A program made the translations under genes and the position numbers. Shown here piece after piece: positions 8,478-15,897 of a stretch of 24,838 nt of DNA. The first letter of the stretch is position 1. Each line of letters starts with the position of its first letter. The notes below the pieces were generated by a model, which worked only from the letters and a program-made list of their open reading frames with translations, searched no databases and had not been told where the DNA came from. This DNA comes from Negativicutes bacterium (GTDB lineage: Bacteria > Bacillota_C > Negativicutes > Sporomusales_B > JARLHX01): assembly GCA_031292015.1 (NCBI GenBank), contig JARLHY010000064.1:1-24838 (forward strand), read 5' to 3'.

Positions 8478-10028
8478 TTAAACCGGCATATTGCCGTGTT
8501 TCTTCTTTACCTGCGGCAAGCTTTCTTTCCCCTTCAGCGCTTCAAGGGTCTGTATCAGAATCTTTCTTGTTTCACTGGGCATTATGATTTCGTCGTTTTC
8601 CATCATGCCGACAGACAGGTAGGGGTTTTCATACAGGGCCCGATATTGGTCGGTAAATCGTTTGCTCACGGCAGCCCTTTCCTCAGGCGGCGTTGCCGAG
8701 ATCTCTTTGCGATAAACAACTTTGACCGCGCCTGCCGCCCCCATGACCATGTCGTGGCCGGTCGGCCACATGAAATTGATATCGCAGCCCATTTCTTTGG
8801 CACACATAGCCGCTGTCGCTCCGCCGTAGTTTTTGTTCAGGGTAAGGGTGATCTTGGGCACTGTCGCCTCACAGCAGGCGTACAACAGCTTGGCACCATG
8901 CCGGATGACTCCGCCCCGCTCCTGATCGATGCCAGGCAAAAAGCCGGGAACATCCACCAGCCAGATGAGGGGAATGTTGAAGGAATCGCAGATGCGGATG
9001 AAGCGGGCTCCCTTGTCAGAGGCGTTGATATCGATGGAACCGGCCATTACTTTCGGCTGATTCGCCACAATACCGACGGTCTGTCCGTTCATTCGGGCCA
9101 GAACGGTCACAATATTTTTTGCGAACATCGGCTGGTGCTCAAGGTATTTTCCATCATCCACGATGGCCTCGATGATCTGCTTTACGTCGTAGACCTTCTG
9201 CATATCCTCGGGAATGATGTCGTCAAGCTCGGGCGCAGGCCGGGATACATCGTCAGCGCACGCATACCTGGGCGGTTTTTCCCCTGCGTTCTGCGGCAAA
9301 TAACTCAGCAGTTCCTTGATGGTATTGATGCAATCCCGGTCATCAGCGGCCATCAGGTGGGAGACACCCGAAATGGAGTTGTGCAACGTTGCGCCGCCTA
9401 GGGTTTCAGCGTCAATTTCCTCGCCGGTTACCTCTTTGATTACGGCGGGGCCGGTGAGAAACATCGAACTGGTCTTATCAACACTGATGATGAAGTCACA
9501 AAGAGCCGGCGAGTAGGCCGGACCGCCGGCGCACGGTCCCATGATCGCTGAGATCTGCGGAATCCAGCCGGATGCCGTTACGTTATTGTAAAACAACTCA
9601 AAAAAGTTTTCCGAAATGACCGGCTCCTGAATGCGGCCGCCGCCGCTGTCGTTTAGTGAAATACAGGGTGCACCGGCGTCAATTGCGGCTTTAGTGATCT
9701 TAATGATCTTTTTGCAGTGCATCTCGCCCAAAGTCCCGCCGTTCGCGGTAAAATCATGGGCAAAGACATAGACGGTCCGCCCGTTTACAGTGCCAAAGCC
9801 TGCGATACAGCCGTCGCCCGGGATGACTTTCTTGTCCATGCCGAAATCGGTGCTTCTGTGTTTGACAAATAGGCCTATTTCCACGAAACTTCCCTCATCA
9901 AAGAGAAGGTTGATCCGCTCACGCGCCGTCAATTTCCCTTTGGTATGCTGTTTTTCAATTTCGGCCGGGCCGCCGCCCAGCTTTTGTATTTCTCTCTTTT
10001 CAAGCCATTCCGTGATTTTCTTGTTCAA
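8478..10028 (-). CDS. Acyl-CoA carboxyltransferase (PccB/MmdA family)
   Basis: A 516-residue carboxyltransferase of the propionyl-CoA carboxylase beta / methylmalonyl-CoA decarboxylase alpha family, which moves CO2 between biotin and an acyl-CoA. N-terminal features include the TARERINLLFDEGSFVE signature and the DSGGGRIQE oxyanion loop; the C-terminal half has DVPGFLPGIDQERGGVIRHGAKLLYA. The second acyl-CoA loop reads NKNYGGATAAM instead of the more common RKAYGGAY form, suggesting an altered acyl group. The start is the TTG at 10028, seven bases after AGGAGG; the longer frame to 10058 would start upstream of that site. No biotin carrier, biotin carboxylase or membrane decarboxylase subunit is encoded nearby, so the partners must lie elsewhere. 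It heads an operon with MDR, SDR and GH88-like genes. Confidence 0.9.
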   Translation of the reverse strand: MNKKITEWLEKREIQKLGGGPAEIEKQHTKGKLTARERINLLFDEGSFVEIGLFVKHRSTDFGMDKKVIPGDGCIAGFGTVNGRTVYVFAHDFTANGGTLGEMHCKKIIKITKAAIDAGAPCISLNDSGGGRIQEPVISENFFELFYNNVTASGWIPQISAIMGPCAGGPAYSPALCDFIISVDKTSSMFLTGPAVIKEVTGEEIDAETLGGATLHNSISGVSHLMAADDRDCINTIKELLSYLPQNAGEKPPRYACADDVSRPAPELDDIIPEDMQKVYDVKQIIEAIVDDGKYLEHQPMFAKNIVTVLARMNGQTVGIVANQPKVMAGSIDINASDKGARFIRICDSFNIPLIWLVDVPGFLPGIDQERGGVIRHGAKLLYACCEATVPKITLTLNKNYGGATAAMCAKEMGCDINFMWPTGHDMVMGAAGAVKVVYRKEISATPPEERAAVSKRFTDQYRALYENPYLSVGMMENDEIIMPSETRKILIQTLEALKGKESLPQVKKKHGNMPV

Positions 10029-10166
10029 AGTGACACCTCCTGATATGTATAGGCACAATCTTGGCCCAGCAGTGAATCCCGCAGCTTTGACGGAAAGATC
10101 CCTTAAAATAATTGGTCAGCAAAGGGGAATATTACTTTTTATTAAATCTTAGCAAAGCGTATCTTT

Positions 10167-10213
10167 AATTACCAATACGAGATTTCCCCTTTTATATAAG
10201 GCTTTTCATATCA
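10167..10213 (-). promoter_or_regulatory. 47-bp repeated upstream element, copy A (carboxyltransferase operon)
   Basis: This sequence matches 17500-17546 at 41 of 47 positions without gaps and stands about 140 bp upstream of the carboxyltransferase start. Read on the minus strand it holds a TATATAAAAGGG-like core and ends in GTATTGGTAATT. TTGGTA at 10170-10175 followed after 18 bp by TAAGAT (10146-10151) forms a possible -35/-10 pair, so the element may be an operator overlapping or just upstream of the promoter. A perfect GGGAAATTCCC palindrome-like run lies just beyond, at 10226-10236. Confidence 0.55.
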
Positions 10214-10271
10214 AAGACAGACACCGGGAAATTCCCTGTGGCCCTTCGATGATTTCCTCAGTGCCCCATAG

Positions 10272-10318
10272 GAAAGATAAGTCGCCAAAAAAGTTGATTT
10301 TCAGCGACTTATCCTTTC
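10272..10318 (-). terminator. Stem-loop after the MatC-like permease gene
   Basis: GATAAGTCGC at 10276-10285 pairs with 10304-10313, and the stem extends outward through AAAG/CTTT with a bulge. The 18-nt loop contains six Ts in the minus-strand reading, but no T-tract follows the stem. It lies 15-60 bp past the permease stop and upstream of the carboxyltransferase promoter region, so a role in ending the permease transcript is likely. The rest of the 10029-10332 gap holds only the repeated element described separately. Confidence 0.5.
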
Positions 10319-10332
10319 GTTATTTTGGGAAA

Positions 10333-11607
10333 TCAGATTAGATATCCTACAACCTTTACGGCCATTACCAAGGCACCGAGAACCGTGCTGCCGATCACGA
10401 CATAGATCAAATGCAGGAACATTTTTGATTTATCGATGCTGGAGTCCGCAAATATCAGCATCCAGGCCCCGGCGGGATTAAATGGCGACGGTGCGGCCAA
10501 ATGGGCCCCATAGGATACAGCCACCACCAGCGGATTTGCATCAATGCCGAGTTTTGCAGCCATCTGGATCGCCGCGGGAATCAAGGTAGGCAACACCACT
10601 CCGGACGCTGATGAAACACACCCCAGCAAAACACTGATCACGACAAAAATGGGAGCCGCAGTTCCTCCGGTCATGATATTCCTGAGCACCTCGGTCAGGT
10701 AGGCAATACCGCCGGCCAGAATGACAATATTGACCAGTACCCCCATGCCGCAAACCATAATAAACGTATTCCAGGGCACTCCGGCAAAAGAGGCTTTTTC
10801 ATCGGCCGCTTTCAACACAAGCAGTATTCCTGAAGCAGCAAAGGCACACAGTCCTACATCTAATTTCCCCCAGATTACGGCCGCAATCATCAGCCCGATC
10901 ACGGTGAGGGTAGCAATTTGAGCCCTGTTAAGCGGCTCTTGCTTCTCGAATTCCACGGTTTCATCCATCGGCCGAAGTTTCGGCCCGCCAAAGGCGAGAT
11001 AAATTGCTGCGAAAAGGATTGCAAAACCGACTACCAGGTTGTAAAAGATGCTGTAGCCGATATCAACTCCGTTTGCGGCTGCAACATTAATACCGATAAT
11101 ACCGGTCGGCGCCAGGGGAGAGGTCCCTCCGCAGGAAACCCCGGCATGCACCGCCAACATCAGAATCAGAGGGTTCATTTTTTCTTTGAATGCAAGTGCT
11201 CCGCAAATCGGATACAATAGAACACCTGTTGCCAGTGAGCCTGGCCCGACCGCCGATACAAAAAGCGCCAGAGCGAAGAATACGACAGGCAATAATTTTT
11301 TGTTGCCTTTTGTCAAGTAAATCGCTCTTCCAGTAATCGCGCTCAGTGTTCCATTTTCCCGCGCCATCGAAAAAAGAAACGAAACTCCGGTAAGGATTAT
11401 AAACAGGCTGGAATTCCAGCCGGCCAATACTGTTTTTGCCTTAACGATACTGGAGGAAAAGGCAACCATGGTTCCTGAAGCTGTCGGTTCAAACAGGAAA
11501 AATCCCAAAATAAACGCTGCTCCAACTCCCAAAATGCCTGGATTAATTTTGAAGCGATAAGCCATCAAAATTACGACAACCAAAATAATCAATGATATTG
11601 TATCCAT
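10333..11607 (-). CDS. MatC-like dicarboxylate/anion permease (ion-transporter superfamily)
   Basis: A 424-residue integral membrane protein with about 11-12 hydrophobic helices. It has the look of the IT superfamily (MatC/CitT/SLC13-like), which imports carboxylates with cations. The N-terminal half has the MatC-type pattern with GVSFLFSMARENGTL at about 73-87. Paired re-entrant-loop-like segments rich in Gly/Ser/Pro are visible (CGGTSPLAPTGIIG near 158-171 and AAPSPFNPAGAWM near 376-388), where substrate and Na+ normally bind. It is monocistronic, with a stem-loop after it and its own upstream region. Its neighbours, a CoA-transferase operon and a carboxyltransferase operon, make malonate or another dicarboxylate a plausible substrate, but this is inferred from context. 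Confidence 0.8.
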   Translation of the reverse strand: MDTISLIILVVVILMAYRFKINPGILGVGAAFILGFFLFEPTASGTMVAFSSSIVKAKTVLAGWNSSLFIILTGVSFLFSMARENGTLSAITGRAIYLTKGNKKLLPVVFFALALFVSAVGPGSLATGVLLYPICGALAFKEKMNPLILMLAVHAGVSCGGTSPLAPTGIIGINVAAANGVDIGYSIFYNLVVGFAILFAAIYLAFGGPKLRPMDETVEFEKQEPLNRAQIATLTVIGLMIAAVIWGKLDVGLCAFAASGILLVLKAADEKASFAGVPWNTFIMVCGMGVLVNIVILAGGIAYLTEVLRNIMTGGTAAPIFVVISVLLGCVSSASGVVLPTLIPAAIQMAAKLGIDANPLVVAVSYGAHLAAPSPFNPAGAWMLIFADSSIDKSKMFLHLIYVVIGSTVLGALVMAVKVVGYLI

Positions 11608-12236
11608 TTTTCCACTCCCCTGAAACGCGTCGTATCCTGGTCTGTGCCCGGCGAATAAGGTCCTCTCCCGCGCGATCGGCCCAGTTACCAGTTCGTCTTC
11701 GCTTTTAGCCAGTTGACTTCTTTATATAGATTCCATTCCAAATCCGCAGGAATAACGATAGATCATTTGAACCGTGCGCGAGATTGCAGGGGTGATACAC
11801 CCGGCAATTATAAATTGACGTTCCTCAAAGGTTCGAATATCATTAGGTATATGGCTGCGCACTTCAAATGTCCGGGGAAGCTCTCCCTGACGCATCATCC
11901 AGAGGGCGATCCTGGCCGGGACATGCTTCTGGTGATGTCATGGCGTTTGGGTACGTTGCTGTATGGGATGTGTAAGTTCCGCCTGATCCTTATGGAGAAG
12001 GGGTACCTTGCACATCCTTTTCTTTTTGGCGAAACTCCTGTCTATGCCAAAATACAACGGACCTCGGCTAAGGTCAACGATGAGACCTATCCACCCATCT
12101 TATTTTTGTCGGACATGCCTCCTTTTGCGGTTCCGGGCTAAACCCCCAAGCTAGATTGTACAATTCTTTCTTGAACCGTGTCCAGTTTATAAGGTCGACT
12201 CAATCTCCGAAGCAGTCAGCTATGTTCCAGCCGGGT
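11608..12236. other. Long gap of about 630 bp with no supported gene
   Basis: No known protein or RNA is recognisable. A plus-strand frame of 142 codons (11713-12141) starts at TTG without a ribosome site and resembles nothing I know; I do not call it a gene. A minus-strand frame of 10 codons has AAAAGGAGG only one base before its ATG. Two short stems are visible: TTTGGC/GCCAAA at about 12025-12051 and GACCT/AGGTC at about 12060-12075. TTGAACCGTG occurs as a direct repeat at 11767-11776 and 12171-12180, flanking about 390 bp. The part next to 11607 should hold the permease promoter. The region could be a decayed element or an unrecognised RNA. Confidence 0.4.
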
Positions 12237-13589
12237 TTACTGCAGTGACTTATAATACCCCAGATAGGTTTGGGGGTTGCGCACCACACAACCTGTCGGC
12301 AGCCCGGCCCGGATCAGTTTGCTGCACATGCTGCAGGTGATGCAGGTATGCTCGGCATTAAGGGTGCCGGTTGTCAGCATCTCGTTGGCAAAGTTCGGGT
12401 TGGCAAAGGAAAGACGGCCAAAACAGGCTACATCGCAGACGCCCTGTTCAATTGCCCCGGCGGCAAGATTCGGCGAAAACTGACGCAGATAGGTCGGCGC
12501 CGAGGACGCCACGCCGAGGCTGGGGAAGGTTTTCTTCATGATGCCGCAGCCTTGGTACATCCGCGCCACGCTCTCCAGCGGATGTTCGTCCGGAATGACG
12601 ATATCGCGGTCGTAAGGGCGGGTGACATGATATACCTGGTGGGGATCGCCCATCGTAAAGTTGATGAACGGCATGCCAAGTTCCTTGTGCAGGACGTTTA
12701 CAAGCCTGATGGGTTCCTCATAATCGGGGGTCAGGCTGCCATCCCGAGCCATGCCGAATCCATACGGATAGGCAAACCCGTCATAGATACCGAGGCGGGC
12801 CACAACGGCGAAATCCTTGGTTTGGGCTTGCTGCGCGTTCTTGACGGCGTTGATCATCAGACGGAAACGATTTTCGAAGCTTCCGCCGTAGCGACCCTCA
12901 CGGGTGTAGGCGGAGGCCAGTTCGTCCAACAGATAGCCGTGGCAGGATTTTATATCAACTGCATCAAATCCGGCCAGTCTGGTGAGTTCTGAAGCTTCGC
13001 CGAACTTCTCCTCAAGACCTTCCAGGTAGTCATCGGTCGCAATCCTGGACGAATCCACCGGGCGACGCTGTTCATGCTCCGGACGGTGGTAGGCGATAAT
13101 CGGTTCCGGCTTTGTTTCGGCGTTCGGGCGCGAGTAGCGGCCGCTGTGATTGGCCTGCATGATGATATAGGGAGCAAAGCCATTCTTTTTGAGTCCCGCT
13201 TCTTTCATGTCGGCAATCAGCTTCTGGAAAGCAGGCAGGGTTTGACGGTCAAGGTAAAGCTGTTTCAGGCTTGACCGGCCTTCATGCACGATGGATACCG
13301 CCTCGAACCAGATGAGAGCCGCGCCGCCTTCGGCGAATTTGATGTAGCGTTCACGGGTGAGCTCAGAGGGCGCCCCGTCAGGCAGCGAGTCCACTCCTTC
13401 CATGGGCGAGATACCCAGCCGGTTGCGCAGGGCAACCGCGCCGAAAGTACAGGGGTCTTTCAATATACCGGTATTTTGACTCAAAGGCAGCGCCGTTGCC
13501 AGATTGGTCAGCTCAGTTTCTACTTCCGCCAGAGTTCGGTAATGAAAAGGCTGGTGTGCCACGCAATATACCTCCATATATTCATTCAT
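12237..13589 (-). CDS. Old Yellow Enzyme-family NADH:flavin oxidoreductase with 4Fe-4S motif
   Basis: A 450-residue FMN TIM-barrel ene-reductase of the OYE / 2,4-dienoyl-CoA-reductase branch, which reduces activated C=C bonds. Barrel signatures are LRNRLGISPMEGVDSLPDG near residue 55, the IIMQANHSGRYS strand with the substrate-binding His-rich loop, and GFDAVDIKSCHGYLLDELAS...YGGSFENRFR. Near the end, C416-x2-C419-x2-C422-x11-C434 followed by NP matches the 4Fe-4S site of FadH-like enzymes, with one residue fewer in the second gap. The protein stops there, so the usual C-terminal FAD/NAD(P) domain of multidomain relatives is missing and electrons must come from another protein. Its ATG overlaps the kinase stop (TAATG), implying translational coupling. 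Confidence 0.9.
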   Translation of the reverse strand: MNEYMEVYCVAHQPFHYRTLAEVETELTNLATALPLSQNTGILKDPCTFGAVALRNRLGISPMEGVDSLPDGAPSELTRERYIKFAEGGAALIWFEAVSIVHEGRSSLKQLYLDRQTLPAFQKLIADMKEAGLKKNGFAPYIIMQANHSGRYSRPNAETKPEPIIAYHRPEHEQRRPVDSSRIATDDYLEGLEEKFGEASELTRLAGFDAVDIKSCHGYLLDELASAYTREGRYGGSFENRFRLMINAVKNAQQAQTKDFAVVARLGIYDGFAYPYGFGMARDGSLTPDYEEPIRLVNVLHKELGMPFINFTMGDPHQVYHVTRPYDRDIVIPDEHPLESVARMYQGCGIMKKTFPSLGVASSAPTYLRQFSPNLAAGAIEQGVCDVACFGRLSFANPNFANEMLTTGTLNAEHTCITCSMCSKLIRAGLPTGCVVRNPQTYLGYYKSLQ

Positions 13590-15133
13590 TAACCATTCCA
13601 GGTAAGATCGGTCAAACGGTGATTCAGATCCTTTAGTGCGACATGGGCGTCGCTGAACAGTTCACTAAGCTGCCGGTAATAAAGTTGTTTTTTAGGATCC
13701 GGTTCGGTGATACTGGTAACTTGCTGAAACTGCTTTACCACATGAAGATCAGGATACATGCCGACAGCCACGCCGGCAACCGCTGCCACGCCCAGCGCCC
13801 CAGCCTGATCGGACTGGTCGGTGGTGGTGACAGGCAGGCCGTAAACGTCGGCGAATATCTGTCGCCACAGCGGACTGTTGGCACCGCCGCCCACCAGTTT
13901 CATACAGCGAAGGTCGCCAAGTGAATTGACCTGGCGGATTCTGTCCAGGATCAGCCCAAGGTGCATGGACACTCCCTCAAGCACACTGCGGCACAGATCC
14001 GACCGTTCTGTGCGGGCGGTGATGCCGAGAAAAGCGCCGCGCAGCTTCGTGTCCCAATAGGGGGAGCGCTCTCCGAACAGATAAGGCAGGAAAAGAACTC
14101 CGCCGGCCCCCGGAGAAGCCTGCTCCGCCAGACGGTCAATCAGGACATAGTCTTTTTCCCCGCCCAGTTTGGCCTGCTGGCGTTCCTGCCAGCACAGGGT
14201 GTCCCTCAGCCAGCTGTAGGAGTACCCGCCGGCCTGCATGGTGCCTGAGTCCCGTTGGGTGTTGAGGAAGTTCAGCTTGGAGATGCTGCGGTCCGGATCC
14301 AGCTTTTTGCTGCCGGTGACTACGCATACCCAGCTTGAACTGCCAAGGCTGGTATAGGCTTCACCCGGCTCAATGGTGGCCGTTCCCAAAGTAGCCGCTC
14401 CGCCGTCCCCGATCCCCATCACCACGGTGGTACCGGCGGCCAGACTGCAAACTTGTGCTGCGGCAGAGGTTACTGCCCCGAGAACTGAGCCTGTCTCCAT
14501 CAATTCCGGCAGTTTTTCAACATCGACCCCCGCGGCTGCTAAAATATCCGGCGACCAGTCTTTGGCTCGCCAGTCAAAGCAATGCATGTAGGCCGCGGTT
14601 TCCGGATCGGTGGCAATCCGGCCGGTAAGGAGGTAGTTGATATAGTCCTTGGGATTGAGAATCTTATAGGTATTGCGGTACAGTTCAGGCCGGTGGTTTT
14701 TCAGCCACAGGATCTTTGGCAAAGAATAGTTGGCGGAAGCCCGCATCCCTACGATCTGATAGTAACGCTCCCTGCCCACTGTCACTTCTAGCCACTCGGC
14801 TTCCTGACAGGCGCGATGATCGGCCCAGATGATGGCAGGATGCAGGATCCCCCCGTCCCGGTCCACCGGCAGGCAGCACATCATCTGGCTGCACAGGGAC
14901 ACGCCGGCCACTTCAGCGGAATCGAGCCCTTCGAGCAGGGCCTGGTTGCACTGGCAAAAAGCGTCCCACCATAGCCGGGGATTTTGTTCAGCGTGCCCGG
15001 GCAGGGTTTTATCCACAGGATAAGACACCGAGTGGCTGCGGACAATTTTGCCGTCCGCCGTCACCAGCACCGCCTTATTTCCGGAGGTTCCCAGATCGTG
15101 AGCGATCAGATAATTTTTCAGCAAGGCTCCCAC
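13589..15133 (-). CDS. FGGY-family carbohydrate kinase (xylulokinase-like)
   Basis: A 514-residue sugar kinase of the FGGY family, which phosphorylates a pentose, ketose or polyol with ATP. The N-terminal phosphate loop AHDLGTSGNKAVL (11-23) and a later KLVGGGANSPLWRQIFADVYGLPV block near residue 412 are standard family signatures; length is typical. The catalytic Asp is expected in the AIIWADHRA segment region, where a WxD is seen (about residues 104-110). The start is GTG at 15133, directly after the aldolase TAA, with AGGGG overlapping the preceding stop region, so it is tightly coupled to the aldolase. Pairing with a DeoC-family aldolase recalls LsrK/LsrF-type or deoxysugar pathways. The real substrate is unknown. 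Confidence 0.9.
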   Translation of the reverse strand: MGALLKNYLIAHDLGTSGNKAVLVTADGKIVRSHSVSYPVDKTLPGHAEQNPRLWWDAFCQCNQALLEGLDSAEVAGVSLCSQMMCCLPVDRDGGILHPAIIWADHRACQEAEWLEVTVGRERYYQIVGMRASANYSLPKILWLKNHRPELYRNTYKILNPKDYINYLLTGRIATDPETAAYMHCFDWRAKDWSPDILAAAGVDVEKLPELMETGSVLGAVTSAAAQVCSLAAGTTVVMGIGDGGAATLGTATIEPGEAYTSLGSSSWVCVVTGSKKLDPDRSISKLNFLNTQRDSGTMQAGGYSYSWLRDTLCWQERQQAKLGGEKDYVLIDRLAEQASPGAGGVLFLPYLFGERSPYWDTKLRGAFLGITARTERSDLCRSVLEGVSMHLGLILDRIRQVNSLGDLRCMKLVGGGANSPLWRQIFADVYGLPVTTTDQSDQAGALGVAAVAGVAVGMYPDLHVVKQFQQVTSITEPDPKKQLYYRQLSELFSDAHVALKDLNHRLTDLTWNG

Positions 15134-15817
15134 TTACCCCTTCGTGCTACGATTATTGGCAGCGTCACAGATTTTCCTGGCGGTCCGGTAGCTGATGCCA
15201 AAACGGCTCACACCCAGGTCGAGCATCCGGTCCACGGTTTCAATATCCTGAACGCCACCGGCAGCCTTGATCCAAACCCGCCCCTTGGCGACACCGGCGA
15301 TTAGCTCCACGTGCCGCAGCGTGCAAGGACCTTCTGTGCCGGAACAGGTTTTGATGCAGTCCGCACCTGAGGCAATAATGATTTCCGCCGCCCGGGCAAT
15401 GAGTTTTTCGTCATGCAGGGGACACTCGATGATCACTTTCAGCGCCTTGTCACCGATCGCTTCCTTGACCGCATGGATGTCTTCCTCCGCTTCTTTGTAG
15501 AGACCGGACACCAGATAGCTCTGGTTCATAACCATGTCAATTTCCTGGGCGCCCAATTCCACCGCCCATTTTGCGGCATAGACCTTGCAGTGGGTGGGAT
15601 CGGCTCCGGACCACCGGCTGCAGCCAAAGCCAGGGTTGGTATCAGTACCCTTCAGTTGCTCCACCAGATACGGAAAATAGCTGGCCGGTCCGTTGATTGC
15701 GAAGAAATGATACTCTTTCGCCTGGGCGATCATCTCGTCAATTTCCGGTTTCGTTGCCAGAGTCTTGATGTTGGTGCTGTCGATCATCCGTGCCAGCTTA
15801 GTCCCATTAATCGGCAT
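15134..15817 (-). CDS. DeoC-family (class I) aldolase
   Basis: A 227-residue Schiff-base aldolase of the deoxyribose-phosphate aldolase superfamily. Catalytic residues are visible: D94 in EIDMVMN, the lysine K156 in DCIKTCSGTEG that forms the imine, and K184 in IKAAGGVQ. The C-terminal LGVSRFGISYRTA corresponds to the phosphate-binding loop. The substrate pocket loops (FFAINGPASYFPYL, FGCSRWSGADPTHCK) differ from true DeoC, so cleavage of another phosphorylated sugar or acid, produced by the adjacent kinase, is more likely than deoxyribose 5-phosphate. The ATG is preceded by AGGGGGA. Its stop is immediately followed by the kinase GTG. Confidence 0.87.
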   Translation of the reverse strand: MPINGTKLARMIDSTNIKTLATKPEIDEMIAQAKEYHFFAINGPASYFPYLVEQLKGTDTNPGFGCSRWSGADPTHCKVYAAKWAVELGAQEIDMVMNQSYLVSGLYKEAEEDIHAVKEAIGDKALKVIIECPLHDEKLIARAAEIIIASGADCIKTCSGTEGPCTLRHVELIAGVAKGRVWIKAAGGVQDIETVDRMLDLGVSRFGISYRTARKICDAANNRSTKG

Positions 15818-15897
15818 TTCGGTTCCCCCTAATCCAGAATTTTTTTTTCGCGATTAGCGCTCACATAACCGTTCCATGGATAAATCGGTCCGGTCTT

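Noticed and set aside
8424..9401. Plus-strand open frame of 325 codons
   Set aside because: It is antisense to the carboxyltransferase gene, whose motifs are unmistakable on the minus strand.
10140..10180. Sigma-54 promoter reading of the TTGGTAAT motif
   Set aside because: The GG dinucleotide is not followed by GC after 10 bp in either copy of the element.
11690..11755. Possible third copy of the 47-bp element upstream of the MatC-like permease (TTACCAG and TTTATATAG pieces)
   Set aside because: The pieces align only if about 14 extra bases are allowed between them and identity is low; it could be chance A/T-rich promoter sequence.
12087..12116. Minus-strand 9-residue ORF starting MSD, like the two microproteins, next to AAAAGGAGG
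   Set aside because: The ribosome site is only one base from the ATG and the ORF stops after nine codons; translation is unlikely.
11713..12141. 142-codon plus-strand frame as a real gene
   Set aside because: It has a TTG start without a ribosome site, no family resemblance and no neighbours on that strand; it is described only as part of the gap.
15840..15850. Run of Ts as a terminator between CaiB and aldolase genes
   Set aside because: The T-run is on the plus strand; transcription is on the minus strand, where it reads as As, and no stem precedes it.
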